From positions 22,751 through 86,750 of the forward strand of contig VBGR01000056.1 of assembly GCA_005880695.1 (NCBI GenBank): a stretch of DNA of 64,000 nucleotides, given 5' to 3'. Positions within the stretch are counted from its first letter, which is position 1, and each line of letters starts with the position of its first letter. Below, in pieces: positions 8,822-20,857 of the stretch. Source of the stretch: Chloroflexota bacterium. Lineage in GTDB: Bacteria; Chloroflexota; Dormibacteria; Dormibacterales; Dormibacteraceae. The position numbers and the translations under genes were made by a program. Under the pieces are notes generated by a model. That model ran no database searches, was not told where the DNA came from, and saw nothing but the letters and a program-made list of their open reading frames with translations.

Positions 8822-9594
8822 GCCCCCGTGCCCAGATAGGCCTCGATCACGCGGCGGTCCTTGCGCACGTCTTCGGGGACGCCCTCGGCGATCTTCTCGC
8901 CGTGGTCGAGCACGGTGACCCGATCCGAGATCCCCATCACGACCTTCATGTCGTGCTCGATCAGGAAGAGCGTCACGCCACGATCGCGGATGGAACGGAT
9001 GAGGTCGCCGAGCGCCGCCTTCTCCTGCGGGTTGGTCCCCGCCGCGGGCTCATCCAGCAGGAGCAGGCGCGGCTCGCTGGCGAGAGCCCGCGCGATCTCC
9101 AGCCGCCGCTGGAGGCCGTAGGGGAGGTTGTTGGCCAGGTCGCCGTGTCGGCGCCGGAGGCCGACGAACTCGAGGTATTCGCGCGCTTTCTCGCGGGCGT
9201 CTTTCTCTTCAGCCCGCTCGTCAGGAGTGCGCACCACGGCCTTCCAGTAAGCCGCGTGGAGACGCGAATGGCGGCCGACCAGGACGTTGCCGAGGACGCT
9301 CATGTTGCCGAAAAGCCGGATGTTCTGGAAGGTTCGGGCGATGCCGAGCTGGGCGAGGACGTGCGGCTTCAAGCCGGCGATGGCGCGGCCCGCGAACGTG
9401 ATCGTTCCCGAGGTGGGCACGTCAAGGCCGGTGATCAGGTTGAAGACGGTGGTCTTGCCGGCTCCGTTGGGGCCGATCAGGCTGAAGATCTCGCCTTCCC
9501 GGACCGCCACGTCGACGTCGTCCACCGCCACGAGGCCGCCGAACTCCTTGCGCACCTGCTTGAGCTCGAGGATCGTGGCCGCTTCGGCCGTCAT
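8818..9594 (-). CDS. livG: Branched-chain amino-acid ABC transporter ATPase LivG
   Basis: Second ATPase, 258 residues. Walker A is GPNGAGKTT, followed by VFNLITGLDVPTSG and GIARTFQNIRLF, the Q-loop region characteristic of LivG; the signature is somewhat diverged (NLPYGLQRRLEIARAL), and Walker B is LLLLDEPAAGTNP. The C-terminus IAEGVPEDVRKDRRVIEAYLG is the usual LivG tail. Overlaps livM by 4 bases and livF by 4 bases. Confidence 0.92.
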   Translation of the reverse strand: MTAEAATILELKQVRKEFGGLVAVDDVDVAVREGEIFSLIGPNGAGKTTVFNLITGLDVPTSGTITFAGRAIAGLKPHVLAQLGIARTFQNIRLFGNMSVLGNVLVGRHSRLHAAYWKAVVRTPDERAEEKDAREKAREYLEFVGLRRRHGDLANNLPYGLQRRLEIARALASEPRLLLLDEPAAGTNPQEKAALGDLIRSIRDRGVTLFLIEHDMKVVMGISDRVTVLDHGEKIAEGVPEDVRKDRRVIEAYLGTGA

Positions 9595-10868
9595 GGCGCC
9601 GGGCCGGGAGTTGCCGCGACGAGAGAGGGGTCCTCCTCCTTCTCTTCGAGCTCCCTCTCGCGCTGGGCGCTGGGCAGGAAGCCCTGCGGTCGAACGATGA
9701 TCAGGAGCACGAGGAGGCCGCCGAAGACGAGGATGCGCAGGTAGAGCAGCGACGGGCTCAGGAAGTAAAGGAAGCCAACCACGATCGCTCCAACGACGGC
9801 TCCCGGGATGCTGCCCATGCCACCGGCCACCACCATGACAAGGACCAGGATCGACACGAAGAGCTGGAAGGAGTCGGGTGCGATCAGATGCTGTCCCGCC
9901 GCATAAATCGCGCCGGCCATGCCGCCGAAGAAGCCCCCCGAGGCGTAAGCCAGCAGCTTCAGGTTGCGCGTGTTGATTCCCGCCACCTGGGCGGCCGTTT
10001 CGTCCTCCCGGATCGCGGCCCAGGCGCGGCCGACACGTGAGCGCTCGAGCCGGCTGACTATGAAAACAGTGAGCAGGATCAGGAGCAGAACCAGGTAGTA
10101 GTAGTTGAGGAACGGCGGTATCTGGAAGGGCCCCAGATGGTTCGCGGGATTGCCGAAGCTGTAACTGCCGATCGTGACCGGATCGATGTTGATGATTCCG
10201 TTCGGGCCGTTCGTGATGTTGATCGGCTGGTCGAGGTTGTTGGCAAAAATCCTGGTGATCTCACCGAAGCCGAGCGTCACGATGGCGAGGTAGTCACCGC
10301 GTAACCGCAGCGTGGGAATGCCGATCAGCACTCCGAAGAGCGCAGCTGCGGCGCCGGCCAGTGGAATCAATACCAGCATCGAGATGTGAAAGCCGGGCTG
10401 CGGACCAACAACGCTCTGGGACACCAGGAAGTACGTGGTTTGTTTGGTTATCTCGTAGAGCTGGGGAGAGGCGAAAAGCCCGTAGACGTAGGCCCCGACC
10501 GCGAAAAAGGCCACGTACCCAAGATCGAGCAGGCCGGTGAAGCCGACCACGATGTTGAGGCCGACCGCGAGCAGCACGTAGAGCTCGATGCTGTACGTCA
10601 CGGACAGCAGGTAGCCGCCTGTCAGCAGCTCGATGAGCGGCAGGAAGAGGCCGATCAGCAGCAGCGCGTAGCGGTTTCGCAGCACGACCGAAGCGCCCTT
10701 GCCGGCCAGCCGCACCGGGGCCGTCGCCTGCCGCGGCACCCTGCCCCGAACCAATCTGACTATCAGGTAGGCGGCGCCGGCGAGGAGCGCCTGCCAGGCC
10801 AGGATCGCGAAGGGATTGTTGCCGAAGGGGCCGTGCAGGAAGGCGACGAAAGCGTCGACGAAGCTCAT
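9591..10868 (-). CDS. livM: Branched-chain amino-acid ABC transporter permease LivM
   Basis: A 425-residue inner-membrane permease. An N-terminal pair of hydrophobic segments precedes the conserved LivM core (VGLNIVVGFTGLLDLGYVAFFAVGAY is its signature region; LRLRGDYLAIVTLGFGEI follows), then the coupling loop with GRAWAAIREDETAAQVAGI and the membrane block ending IVRPQGFL. The charged tail ends in acidic residues and Pro/Ala. Overlaps livH and livG by 4 bases each. Confidence 0.92.
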   Translation of the reverse strand: MSFVDAFVAFLHGPFGNNPFAILAWQALLAGAAYLIVRLVRGRVPRQATAPVRLAGKGASVVLRNRYALLLIGLFLPLIELLTGGYLLSVTYSIELYVLLAVGLNIVVGFTGLLDLGYVAFFAVGAYVYGLFASPQLYEITKQTTYFLVSQSVVGPQPGFHISMLVLIPLAGAAAALFGVLIGIPTLRLRGDYLAIVTLGFGEITRIFANNLDQPINITNGPNGIINIDPVTIGSYSFGNPANHLGPFQIPPFLNYYYLVLLLILLTVFIVSRLERSRVGRAWAAIREDETAAQVAGINTRNLKLLAYASGGFFGGMAGAIYAAGQHLIAPDSFQLFVSILVLVMVVAGGMGSIPGAVVGAIVVGFLYFLSPSLLYLRILVFGGLLVLLIIVRPQGFLPSAQRERELEEKEEDPSLVAATPGPAP

Positions 10869-11836
10869 GCGCGCTGGCTGACGCGTTCGCGCATGATGCC
10901 GGAGGGCCGGAACACCAACATCAAGATCAAGAAAGCGAAGGCGAACACGTCTTCATAAGCCGAGGAGAAGATCCCGCAGCTGGCGTTGCTGATGTACGCG
11001 GCTCCAAGTGATTCGGCTAAGCCCAGCAGAAAGCCGCCGAGCATGGCGCCCGGGATGTTGCCGATGCCGCCGATGACCGCCGCCGTGAACGCCTTCAACC
11101 CGGCGATGAAGCCGATGGTCTGGTTGGTCGAGTAGTTGAGCATCCAGAGCACCGCGGCAACTCCGGCCAGCGCGGAGCCGATGATGAACGTGAAGGAGAT
11201 CACCCGGTCCATGTTCACGCCCATCAGCTCGGCCGCCTCGCGGTCCTGCGCCACGGCTCGCATGCCGCGGCCGAGCGACGTCCGCCGCACGAGCTGCTGC
11301 AGGCCGACCATCATCACGACCGACGAGACGAGCATCAGGACCTGTACGTAGCGAATGGTCACGTCCGCGTAGAGCGGGATGTCGCCGGCGAGCAGGTTCG
11401 GCAGCGTGTGGTCGCGGGAGGACACGTAAGTCGCAATCCAGGCTTCGAGGAAAAAACTGACTCCGATCGCGCTGATAAGAGGAGCCAGCCGTGGGGCACG
11501 CCGCAGAGGCCGGTAGGCGACCTTTTCGATCGTAAAGCCCAGCACCGCACAAAGAGCCATGGCGGCGATCATCGCCAGCAGCAGCACCGGTATCACGAGC
11601 GCAAGCGAGGATGTGCCCGTCAATCCGAACTGGCCGGTCACGCCGAGCACGACGAACGTCCCGATCATGAAGACGTCGCCGTGCGCGAAGTTGATCAGCT
11701 CGAGCACGCCGTAGACCATGCTGTAGCCGAGTGCGATTAGCGCATACACGCTGCCCAGGGTGACCCCGTTGATGAGCTGTTGGAGGATGCCTTCGGGGGT
11801 CAGCCCAGAGGTGAGCAGGTCCAGGCAGCGCTGCAT
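10865..11836 (-). CDS. livH: Branched-chain amino-acid ABC transporter permease LivH
   Basis: A 323-residue permease partner of LivM. After a short soluble start it reads QQLINGVTLGSVYALIALG and GVLELINFAHGDVFMIG, the LivH signature, then GRGMRAVAQDREAAELMGV (coupling helix) and AAVIGGIGNIPGAMLGG, ending VLVFRPSGI. ATG start at 11836, 69 bases after the livK stop, with a stable hairpin in the gap. Several other in-frame starts lie close (for example the next Leu/Met codons), but the family's first helix begins about residue 20 in this reading. Confidence 0.9.
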   Translation of the reverse strand: MQRCLDLLTSGLTPEGILQQLINGVTLGSVYALIALGYSMVYGVLELINFAHGDVFMIGTFVVLGVTGQFGLTGTSSLALVIPVLLLAMIAAMALCAVLGFTIEKVAYRPLRRAPRLAPLISAIGVSFFLEAWIATYVSSRDHTLPNLLAGDIPLYADVTIRYVQVLMLVSSVVMMVGLQQLVRRTSLGRGMRAVAQDREAAELMGVNMDRVISFTFIIGSALAGVAAVLWMLNYSTNQTIGFIAGLKAFTAAVIGGIGNIPGAMLGGFLLGLAESLGAAYISNASCGIFSSAYEDVFAFAFLILMLVFRPSGIMRERVSQRA

Positions 11837-11861
11837 TTCTTCCTCAAAGAGGTTTGAACGG

Positions 11862-11895
11862 AAGAGGGGCAGGCCTTTGCAAGCCTGCCCCTCTT
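11862..11895 (-). terminator. Intercistronic hairpin between livK and livH
   Basis: Perfect 13-base inverted repeat, arms 11862-11874 and 11883-11895, with an 8-base loop. It sits between the binding-protein gene and the permease genes. There is no U run after it on the minus strand, so partial termination or protection of the upstream livK message from 3' decay is more likely than full termination. This placement is common where binding protein must exceed permease. Confidence 0.6.
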
Positions 11896-11905
11896 GTCGA
11901 CACTG

Positions 11906-13174
11906 CTAGCCGCCGATCGTGACTGCTTTGACGGCCTTGAAGTTTCCGCTCTCCACCTTGTAGACGGTGAAGATGCTGGTTGTGATGTCGCCTTTGCTGT
12001 CGAACGTGTAGGACTGCACGAGCCCTTTGTAGTCCTTCGTCGCGGCAACCGCGCCGAGGACGGCCGCCTTGGTCGCGCCCGCCGTTTTGACCGCGTTCAT
12101 GATGATGTTCGCCGCGTCAAAAGCCTGGGGAGCGTATTGGAAGACGTCGACGCTGTACTTCGCCTTGAACTTCGTGTTGAACTCGGCGAATCCCGTCATC
12201 AGGTTCTGCGCCGGCCCGCCGTTGGAGGCGAAAGCGCCCTCAGCGTCGGTTCCGGCCAGCTTCGTGTAGTCGCTGTCCTCGCAGCCGTCTCCCATGACGA
12301 AGGGCACCTTGATGCCAAGCTTGCGTGCCTGCGAGGTGAGAGGTCCGGCCTGCGCCGAGTAACCGCCGTAGAAGATGACGTCAGGGTGCTTGCCCTTGAT
12401 CGTCGTCAGCTGGGCGGTGAAGTCGCTGGCGGTGGCGTCGAGGTGTTCCCGCGCCACGATCTTGCCGCCGGCGCCCGGAATCGCGTCGTTGACCGAGTCG
12501 GCCAGTCCCTGGCCGTAAGTGCTCTTGTCGTCCAGGATGGCGACGTTCTTGCAGCCGAGGGTCTTGACCGCGAATTCGGCGTCGGTATGACCCTGCGCGA
12601 CGTCGTTACCGATCACCCGGAAGGCTGTCTTGAAACCCTGGGCGGTGTACTTCGGGTTGGTGGCTGACGGCGAGATCTGGGTGATCCCGTTGTCGTTGAA
12701 GATCTTGGACTCGGCGATGGTCGCGGTCGAGAAGATGCCACCGATCACCGCCACGACACCGTCGTCGACCAGCTTCTGCGCGCTCTGGGCGCCCTGCGTC
12801 GCGTCGGCGTTGTCGTCAACAGGGTCGAGCTGGAACGTATAGGTCGTGCCCTGGTTCTGGACGCCGCCGGCGGCGTTCATCTGGTCTACGGCCAGCTGGG
12901 CGCCGTTCTTGGCGTCGATGCCGTAGTTCTGGTACTTGCCGGCCAGCATCCCGATGAACCCGATCTTGAGGACCGGGTCAGACGGCTTGAATGCCATGAG
13001 CCGGGCCGTGGCCGCCGCTGCGATTGCGGAGCCCCCACTCGCCGGTACAGCCGAAACGGCGTTCGGATTGCACGTCGAGGAGGTTCCCCCGCTCGTGCCG
13101 CCACCGCCGCACGCGGCAGCGGTTGCGAATAAAGCGGCAACCATGAGGACTGTAAGCCCCCGTTTTCGAATCAT
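11906..13174 (-). CDS. livK: Branched-chain amino-acid ABC transporter substrate-binding lipoprotein
   Basis: Periplasmic-type binding protein of 422 residues with a lipoprotein signal: MIRKRGLTVLMVAALFATAA then Cys22, followed by a Gly/Thr/Ser linker. The mature part has LKIGFIGMLAGKYQNYGID, GVVAVIGGIFSTATIA, QISPSATNPKY and AILDDKSTYGQGLADS, typical of peripheral-binding-protein fold type I Leu/Ile/Val receptors. Two extra cysteines occur after the linker and in the middle (GCKNVAIL, GDGCEDSD). It precedes livHMGF and supplies their receptor. A paralogue is encoded at 23572-24792. Confidence 0.9.
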   Translation of the reverse strand: MIRKRGLTVLMVAALFATAAACGGGGTSGGTSSTCNPNAVSAVPASGGSAIAAAATARLMAFKPSDPVLKIGFIGMLAGKYQNYGIDAKNGAQLAVDQMNAAGGVQNQGTTYTFQLDPVDDNADATQGAQSAQKLVDDGVVAVIGGIFSTATIAESKIFNDNGITQISPSATNPKYTAQGFKTAFRVIGNDVAQGHTDAEFAVKTLGCKNVAILDDKSTYGQGLADSVNDAIPGAGGKIVAREHLDATASDFTAQLTTIKGKHPDVIFYGGYSAQAGPLTSQARKLGIKVPFVMGDGCEDSDYTKLAGTDAEGAFASNGGPAQNLMTGFAEFNTKFKAKYSVDVFQYAPQAFDAANIIMNAVKTAGATKAAVLGAVAATKDYKGLVQSYTFDSKGDITTSIFTVYKVESGNFKAVKAVTIGG

Positions 13175-13357
13175 GTGATTCCCCCTATGTCTTGCCTGCG
13201 AAGCTCGCCGCCCTCTTCCCGGCTTGGCTCGGGGCGAGAGTGCGCCGACGGCGAAATGCTGCCACTTTCAAGGTGGCAGGCTACTCCGAGCAGAACTATC
13301 GACTGCGTGGCGCCCGTAAGTCAAGCGGGCAGCGTAGCCCGGTAGGATAGCCGCGCT

Positions 13358-14650
13358 ATGAGCCGTGTCGCGGTCGCCGGAGCCGGATACGTCGGGCTCA
13401 CCACGGCAGCCTGCCTGGCCGACCTCGGCAACGAGGTGGTGGCCGTCGACATCGACCAGGACCGCATCAAGATGCTGCGCCGGCACCGGCTGCCCATCTA
13501 TGAGCCGGGTCTGCGGGAAGTGGTCGAGCGCAATGCGCGGGCGGGCCGCCTGAGCTTCACTACCTGCTACGAGGAAGCGGTTCCCGGCGCCGACTACGCG
13601 TTCATCGCGGTCGCCACGCCGGAAGGGGCCGAAGGCGCGGCCGACCTCTCATACGTGGAGGCAGCCGCCCGCTCGGTGGCGGAGAACATGAATGGTCCCC
13701 TGGTCGTCGTGAATAAGTCCACCGTTCCGATCGGGACCGGCGACTTCGTGAGCAGGGTGCTGGCCAAACACGCGGGAGAGCACCGGTTCGATGTGGTCAG
13801 CAACCCCGAGTTCCTGCGCGAGGGCTCGGCGCTGGCCGACTTCATGCAGCCCGACCGGGTCGTCATCGGAGCCCACCGGAGGGAAGCGGCAGACCTCGTC
13901 GCCAAGCTCTACGAACCGCTCAATGCCCCAATCCTGCTCACGACCATGTACACCGCCGAGATGATCAAGTACGCGTCCAACTCCTTCCTGGCGACCCGGA
14001 TCTCGTTCATCAACGAGATGGCTCGCATCTGCGAGAGGGTCGACGCCGACGTGAAAGTCGTCTCCGAGGGCATGGGGCTGGACCGCCGGATCGGGAGCCT
14101 CTTCCTGGAGGCGGGCATCGGCTACGGCGGCTCCTGCTTCCCGAAGGATGTCAAAGCCCTCGCCGCGACGGCAAAGGAGTACGGCTATCACCCGGAGCTC
14201 CTGCGGGCGGTCATGGACATCAACCAGGACCAGCAACGCCTGGTCATCGAGAAATTGAAAGACTGCCTCGGCAGTTTGCGGGGGCAGGTCGTCGGCCTGC
14301 TCGGCCTCGCCTTCAAGCCCAACACCGACGACCTGCGGGAGGCTCCCAGCCTGGAGATCGCCCGCGGGCTCCTCGCCAAAGGCGCGACGGTGCGCGCCTA
14401 CGACCCGGCCGCGATGGTCCGCGCCAAGCGCCTGCTGCCGGACGTCAACTACCGCCGCGACGCTTACCAGGTGGCGCGGGGCGCCGACGCCATCGCGGTG
14501 ATTACCGAGTGGAACGAGTTCAAGCTCCTCGACCTGCCGCGGGTCCGGCGTTCGATGCGGCGTCCGGTAGTTGTCGACGGACGCAACATCTACGATCCGG
14601 TCCAGATGCGCGACCTGGGGTTCGTGTACAGGGGGATCGGCCGCAATTAG
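13358..14650 (+). CDS. ugd: UDP-glucose 6-dehydrogenase
   Basis: Oxidises UDP-glucose to UDP-glucuronate with two NAD. The 430-residue protein starts [20 protein letters not shown] (Rossmann motif); contains [20 protein letters not shown], the central helix [14 protein letters not shown] segment [18 protein letters not shown], and the catalytic Cys loop [16 protein letters not shown]; the C-terminal domain has [17 protein letters not shown] and a closing [10 protein letters not shown]. It is the first gene after the divergent spacer from livK and feeds the decarboxylase-like enzyme directly downstream. Confidence 0.94.
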   Translation: MSRVAVAGAGYVGLTTAACLADLGNEVVAVDIDQDRIKMLRRHRLPIYEPGLREVVERNARAGRLSFTTCYEEAVPGADYAFIAVATPEGAEGAADLSYVEAAARSVAENMNGPLVVVNKSTVPIGTGDFVSRVLAKHAGEHRFDVVSNPEFLREGSALADFMQPDRVVIGAHRREAADLVAKLYEPLNAPILLTTMYTAEMIKYASNSFLATRISFINEMARICERVDADVKVVSEGMGLDRRIGSLFLEAGIGYGGSCFPKDVKALAATAKEYGYHPELLRAVMDINQDQQRLVIEKLKDCLGSLRGQVVGLLGLAFKPNTDDLREAPSLEIARGLLAKGATVRAYDPAAMVRAKRLLPDVNYRRDAYQVARGADAIAVITEWNEFKLLDLPRVRRSMRRPVVVDGRNIYDPVQMRDLGFVYRGIGRN

Positions 14651-14660
14651 TTCCCGCGCG

Positions 14661-17363
<2,703 letters not shown>

Positions 17364-17472
17364 TCCGGCGCCGGGTCGACGCGCTGACGCCGCATTCGAA
17401 ACTCCACCCGTGTATCCGGCCTGTCCGTCAAACGATGTTGGAGCGGATGCGCCCCTAAGCTTCCACATCGTC

Positions 17473-18345
17473 ATGGCCAGCAGGCGAGCTTGGGTCCTGG
17501 GCGGCGGCGGGGCCAGGGGAGCGGCCGAGGTCGGCATCATGCTTGCGCTCTTCGAGGCTGGCGTCGACCCGCCGATTCGGCTGGTCGGGTCCAGCGTTGG
17601 TGCGCTCAACGCGGCCGCCATCGCCGGCTACCCGACGCTGGCCGGGGCCCAGATGCTGCGGCGGATCTGGCTCTCTCATCTGGCCCACAACGTCTTCCGC
17701 CGACACGCCCTCGGCATGACCATCTCGGGCCTGCGCTGGAAGCCCTACCTGGTCGACTCGGACGCGGTCGTCCGGTTGATCAATCGGGTCGGCGCGCTGA
17801 CCGGCGTGACGACTTTCGAGGAGCTCACGATCCCGCTCACGGTCGTGGTCACCGACCTTGGCATGGGCCGCCCCGGCCTCTTCAACTCCGGCGAGCTCGG
17901 CCTCCCGCTGCTGGCCTCGACCGCCATCCCCGGGCTCTACCCGCCAGTCACCATCGATGGGCACGAGTACTACGACGGCGGCATCGTCAACAACACACCG
18001 ATCTCGGTCGCCGTCGATCAGGGCGCCAAGGACGTCGTCGCCATCAGCCTGATGGCCACCCGGCCGGATCCCAGCCGGCTGGACTCCTGGCCCGACGTGC
18101 TGGCGCGGACCGTGCAGCTCACGCTCCATCAGCAGATGCTGATCGACTTCGAACGGCTGCAGGAGCGGGCACGCCTGACGGTCCTCTGCCCGCTGCTGCC
18201 GGTTGAGGTCGACCGCTATGCCGCCAGCGGCCAGCTCGGCTCGGTGATCGAGTCTGCCCGCCGGTCGATGGCCGACCTCCTGGCCAAGCGTGGCTCCCGG
18301 CTTTTCCGCCACTCCGGCGTCCATTACCTCGAGCTCGCAGCCTAA
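17473..18345 (+). CDS. Patatin-like phospholipase (RssA-type)
   Basis: Predicted lipid acyl hydrolase with Ser-Asp dyad, 290 residues. Oxyanion loop GGGGARG near residues 10-16; nucleophile Ser41 in VGSSVGALNAA; catalytic Asp168 in YDGGIVNNTP. LPLLASTAIPGLYPPV between them is typical of bacterial RssA-like proteins. No signal peptide is seen, so probably cytosolic or membrane-peripheral. ATG at 17473 puts the glycine loop right after the start; an upstream GTG at 17410 would add 21 weakly supported residues. Sits between ahcY and metK without obvious functional link. Confidence 0.85.
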   Translation: MASRRAWVLGGGGARGAAEVGIMLALFEAGVDPPIRLVGSSVGALNAAAIAGYPTLAGAQMLRRIWLSHLAHNVFRRHALGMTISGLRWKPYLVDSDAVVRLINRVGALTGVTTFEELTIPLTVVVTDLGMGRPGLFNSGELGLPLLASTAIPGLYPPVTIDGHEYYDGGIVNNTPISVAVDQGAKDVVAISLMATRPDPSRLDSWPDVLARTVQLTLHQQMLIDFERLQERARLTVLCPLLPVEVDRYAASGQLGSVIESARRSMADLLAKRGSRLFRHSGVHYLELAA

Positions 18346-18437
18346 GCTACTGACCTGCCGGTACTCCCGGCGCTTGGAGCCGCGCCCGCACGGTGGCCCG
18401 GTTTTGCCGGCGCGGGAAACAAGGAGGAAATTGCAGC
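18346..18437 (+). promoter_or_regulatory. metK: Structured leader of metK, candidate regulatory RNA
   Basis: The 92 bases before metK can fold in two exclusive ways. Arms 18369-18373 with 18382-18386 make a small hairpin (GGCGC/GCGCC). Alternatively 18380-18384 pairs with 18411-18415 around an inner CCGG-TTTTG-CCGG hairpin at 18398-18410. The strong ribosome site AAGGAGG at 18421 follows directly. Known SAM riboswitch consensus boxes are not recognisable. High GC makes chance pairing likely, so this is only a candidate. Confidence 0.25.
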
Positions 18438-19607
18438 GTGATGAAGCGCAAAGAGGGCGCCTCCGCCCCCCTTCTCTTCACGTCCGAGTCGTGCGCCGAA
18501 GGGCACCCGGACAAGCTCGCCGACCAGGTCTCCGACTCGATCCTGGACGCGATCCTCTCCAAGGACCCGCTGGCCCGGGTCGCCTGCGAGGCAGCCATCA
18601 CCACCGGCCTCATCATCGTGATGGGAGAGATCACCACCGACTGCTACGTCGACATCCCGCGGATCATCCGGCAGACCATCCGGGACGTCGGCTACACGCG
18701 GGCCAGGTACGGCCTGGACGCCGAGACCTGCGGTGTCATCACCAGCATCGATGAGCAGTCGCCTGACATCGCACAGGGCGTCGACGTGGGCGGCGCGGGC
18801 GACTCCGGGATGATGTTCGGTTTCGCCTGTGACGAGACCCCGGAGCTGATGCCGCTGCCCATCAGCCTTGCCCACGCGCTCGCCAGGCGGCTGGCGGAAG
18901 TGCGCCGAACGAAAACCGTCGGCTACCTGCGGCCCGACGGCAAGTGCCAGGTCACCGTCGAGTACGGCGCCGAGGGCAAGCCGGCTCGCGTCGACACCGT
19001 CGTGGTCTCGGCCCAGCACCACGACGAAGCCACCTCGGATGAGATCCGTAAAGATCTCGAGGAGCACGTGGTCGACAAGGTCATCCCGAAAGCGCTCCGC
19101 AAGGACGGCTTTCGCTGCCTCGTCAACCCGACCGGGCGGTTCGTCATCGGCGGTCCCGCCGCCGACGTCGGTCTCACCGGGCGGAAGACGCAGGTCGACA
19201 GCTACGGCGGGTACGCGCGGCAGGGTGGCGGCTGCTTCTCCGGCAAGGACCCGACCAAGGTCGACCGGGCCGGCGCCTACGGCGCCAGGTATGTGGCCAA
19301 GAACATCGTGGCGGCAGGACTGGCCAGCCGCTGCGAGGTCCAGCTGGCCTACGCGATCGGCGTCGTCAAGCCGGTCGCGATCGCCGTCCAGACCTTCGGC
19401 ACCGGCAAGGTTCCCGACTCCGAGATCAAGCGGGCCGTCGAGCGGCAGTTCGACCTGAGCCCGCTCGGAATCATCAAGGAGCTCAACCTGCGGCGGCCCC
19501 TCTTCCGGCCGACTGCCTGCTACGGCCACTTCGGGCGGACCGACATCGACGCACCCTGGGAGGACACGTCGCGGGCCGCGGACCTCCTGGCGGAGGTCGC
19601 CGACTAG
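18438..19607 (+). CDS. metK: S-adenosylmethionine synthetase
   Basis: Makes SAM from methionine and ATP. It reads [21 protein letters not shown] with the ATP-binding GHPDK box, a modified [20 protein letters not shown] box (the usual residue after GAGD is Gln), then [16 protein letters not shown] and [19 protein letters not shown], the phosphate loop. 389 residues, normal length. Ribosome site AAGGAGG at 18421-18427 is ten bases before GTG 18438; ATG 18441 is the alternative. Follows ahcY and apt, so SAM production and SAH removal are coded together. Confidence 0.95.
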   Translation: MMKRKEGASAPLLFTSESCAEGHPDKLADQVSDSILDAILSKDPLARVACEAAITTGLIIVMGEITTDCYVDIPRIIRQTIRDVGYTRARYGLDAETCGVITSIDEQSPDIAQGVDVGGAGDSGMMFGFACDETPELMPLPISLAHALARRLAEVRRTKTVGYLRPDGKCQVTVEYGAEGKPARVDTVVVSAQHHDEATSDEIRKDLEEHVVDKVIPKALRKDGFRCLVNPTGRFVIGGPAADVGLTGRKTQVDSYGGYARQGGGCFSGKDPTKVDRAGAYGARYVAKNIVAAGLASRCEVQLAYAIGVVKPVAIAVQTFGTGKVPDSEIKRAVERQFDLSPLGIIKELNLRRPLFRPTACYGHFGRTDIDAPWEDTSRAADLLAEVAD

Positions 19608-19744
19608 GGGACGTGGCCGGGAGACTCGGGCAGCAATTCGGCGATCCAGGTGGCCCGATGCCACGAAAGGGAGGAGCACCGGAGCCCGCGCATCCTTAGA
19701 TGCGTGCGCGAGGAGCGGACGACCTGACAAAGGCAGCGGCCCGC

Positions 19745-20848
19745 ATGGGCGTTGAAGGGCCCGCGAGGCCTCCCGGCCACGTCCCCCTTGTTGCGGTCAT
19801 CCCCGCCGGCGGGGCGGGGACGCGCCTCTGGCCGTGGTCGAATCGCGCCCGGCCGAAGCATCTCCTCGACCTGACAGGCAGCGGCCGCTCCCTCCTGCAG
19901 GAGACGTACGACCGCGTCCGCCCTCTGGCCGAGGAGGTCTACGTGCTGACCGAGGCCCGCCAGGTCGAGCCGATCCTCGCCCAGCTGCCGGAGCTTCCGC
20001 GGGACCGGGTGATCGTCGAACCGGTCGCGCGGGGCACGACCAGCGCTCTGGGCCTGGCCGCCTTGACGCTGGCCGAGCGGGACCCGGGGGCGCTCATGCT
20101 CAGCCTGCCGGCTGACCACGTGGTCAAGGGGCGCCGCGCCTTCGGGGCGGCCATCAAGCGCTCGGCGCGCCTGGCGGCCGCCACCGATCGGCTGGTGACG
20201 ATCGGGCTCCGGCCCACCTACCCCGCCACGGGGTTCGGCTACATCAGGACGGCGGGCAGGTTTCGCGGCGGAGGCGTCACGGCGCTGAAGGTGGACCGCT
20301 TCGTGGAGAAGCCATCGCTGGCAAAGGCTCGCGGCTACCTGGCGGAAGGCGACCACTACTGGAACCTGGCGATGTTCTCCTGGCGGGTGGGCGTCTTCCT
20401 GGAGGAGCTGGCCCGCTACTCGCCGCGCCACTACCGGGGCCTGCGCCGCGTTCTGGCGGCCAGGCGGGCAGGCGAGGAGGTCCGGGCGGCCAGGCTCTAC
20501 GCCCGGCTGCCGGCGGACGCCGTCGACAACACGATCATGGAGCGCACCGAAAAGCTCGTGCTCGTGCCGGGCGGCTTCGAATGGGTCGACGTCGGGTCCT
20601 GGTCCGAGCTGCACTCGCTGCTGCCCAAAGACGGTGGCGGCAACGTGCTGCGCGGCGACCCGGTCCTGGTCGACGCGGAGGGTTCCTTCATCTCCGCGCC
20701 GGGCAAGGCGATCGCTGTCATCGGCGTGAAGGACTTAGTCGTGATCGACACCGAGGAAGCCCTGCTGGTGGTGCCCAGGGAGCGTGCCCAGGAGGTGAAG
20801 AGCGTGGTCGACCGTCTCAAAGCCCGCGGCAAGACCCGCTACCTTTAG
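19745..20848 (+). CDS. manC: Mannose-1-phosphate guanylyltransferase (short form)
   Basis: Forms GDP-mannose from GTP and mannose-1-phosphate. VAVIPAGGAGTRLWPWSN then RPKHLLDL is the GMP signature (usual PKQFL); LMLSLPADHVV, FGYIRTAG, VDRFVEKPSLAKARGYL and WNLAMFSWRVGVFLEEL follow in the family's order. The sequence stops after the left-handed region (ALLVVPRERAQEVKSVV), with no fused isomerase domain; a separate cupin isomerase is two genes on. Start is uncertain: ATG 19745 and ATG 19700 are both in frame and neither has a clear ribosome site. Confidence 0.9.
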   Translation: MGVEGPARPPGHVPLVAVIPAGGAGTRLWPWSNRARPKHLLDLTGSGRSLLQETYDRVRPLAEEVYVLTEARQVEPILAQLPELPRDRVIVEPVARGTTSALGLAALTLAERDPGALMLSLPADHVVKGRRAFGAAIKRSARLAAATDRLVTIGLRPTYPATGFGYIRTAGRFRGGGVTALKVDRFVEKPSLAKARGYLAEGDHYWNLAMFSWRVGVFLEELARYSPRHYRGLRRVLAARRAGEEVRAARLYARLPADAVDNTIMERTEKLVLVPGGFEWVDVGSWSELHSLLPKDGGGNVLRGDPVLVDAEGSFISAPGKAIAVIGVKDLVVIDTEEALLVVPRERAQEVKSVVDRLKARGKTRYL

Positions 20849-20857
20849 TTCTTGCCT

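Noticed and set aside
18346..18437. Known SAM riboswitch class before metK
   Set aside because: No conserved SAM-I, SAM-II or SAH core boxes could be recognised by eye; kept only as an unclassified candidate leader.
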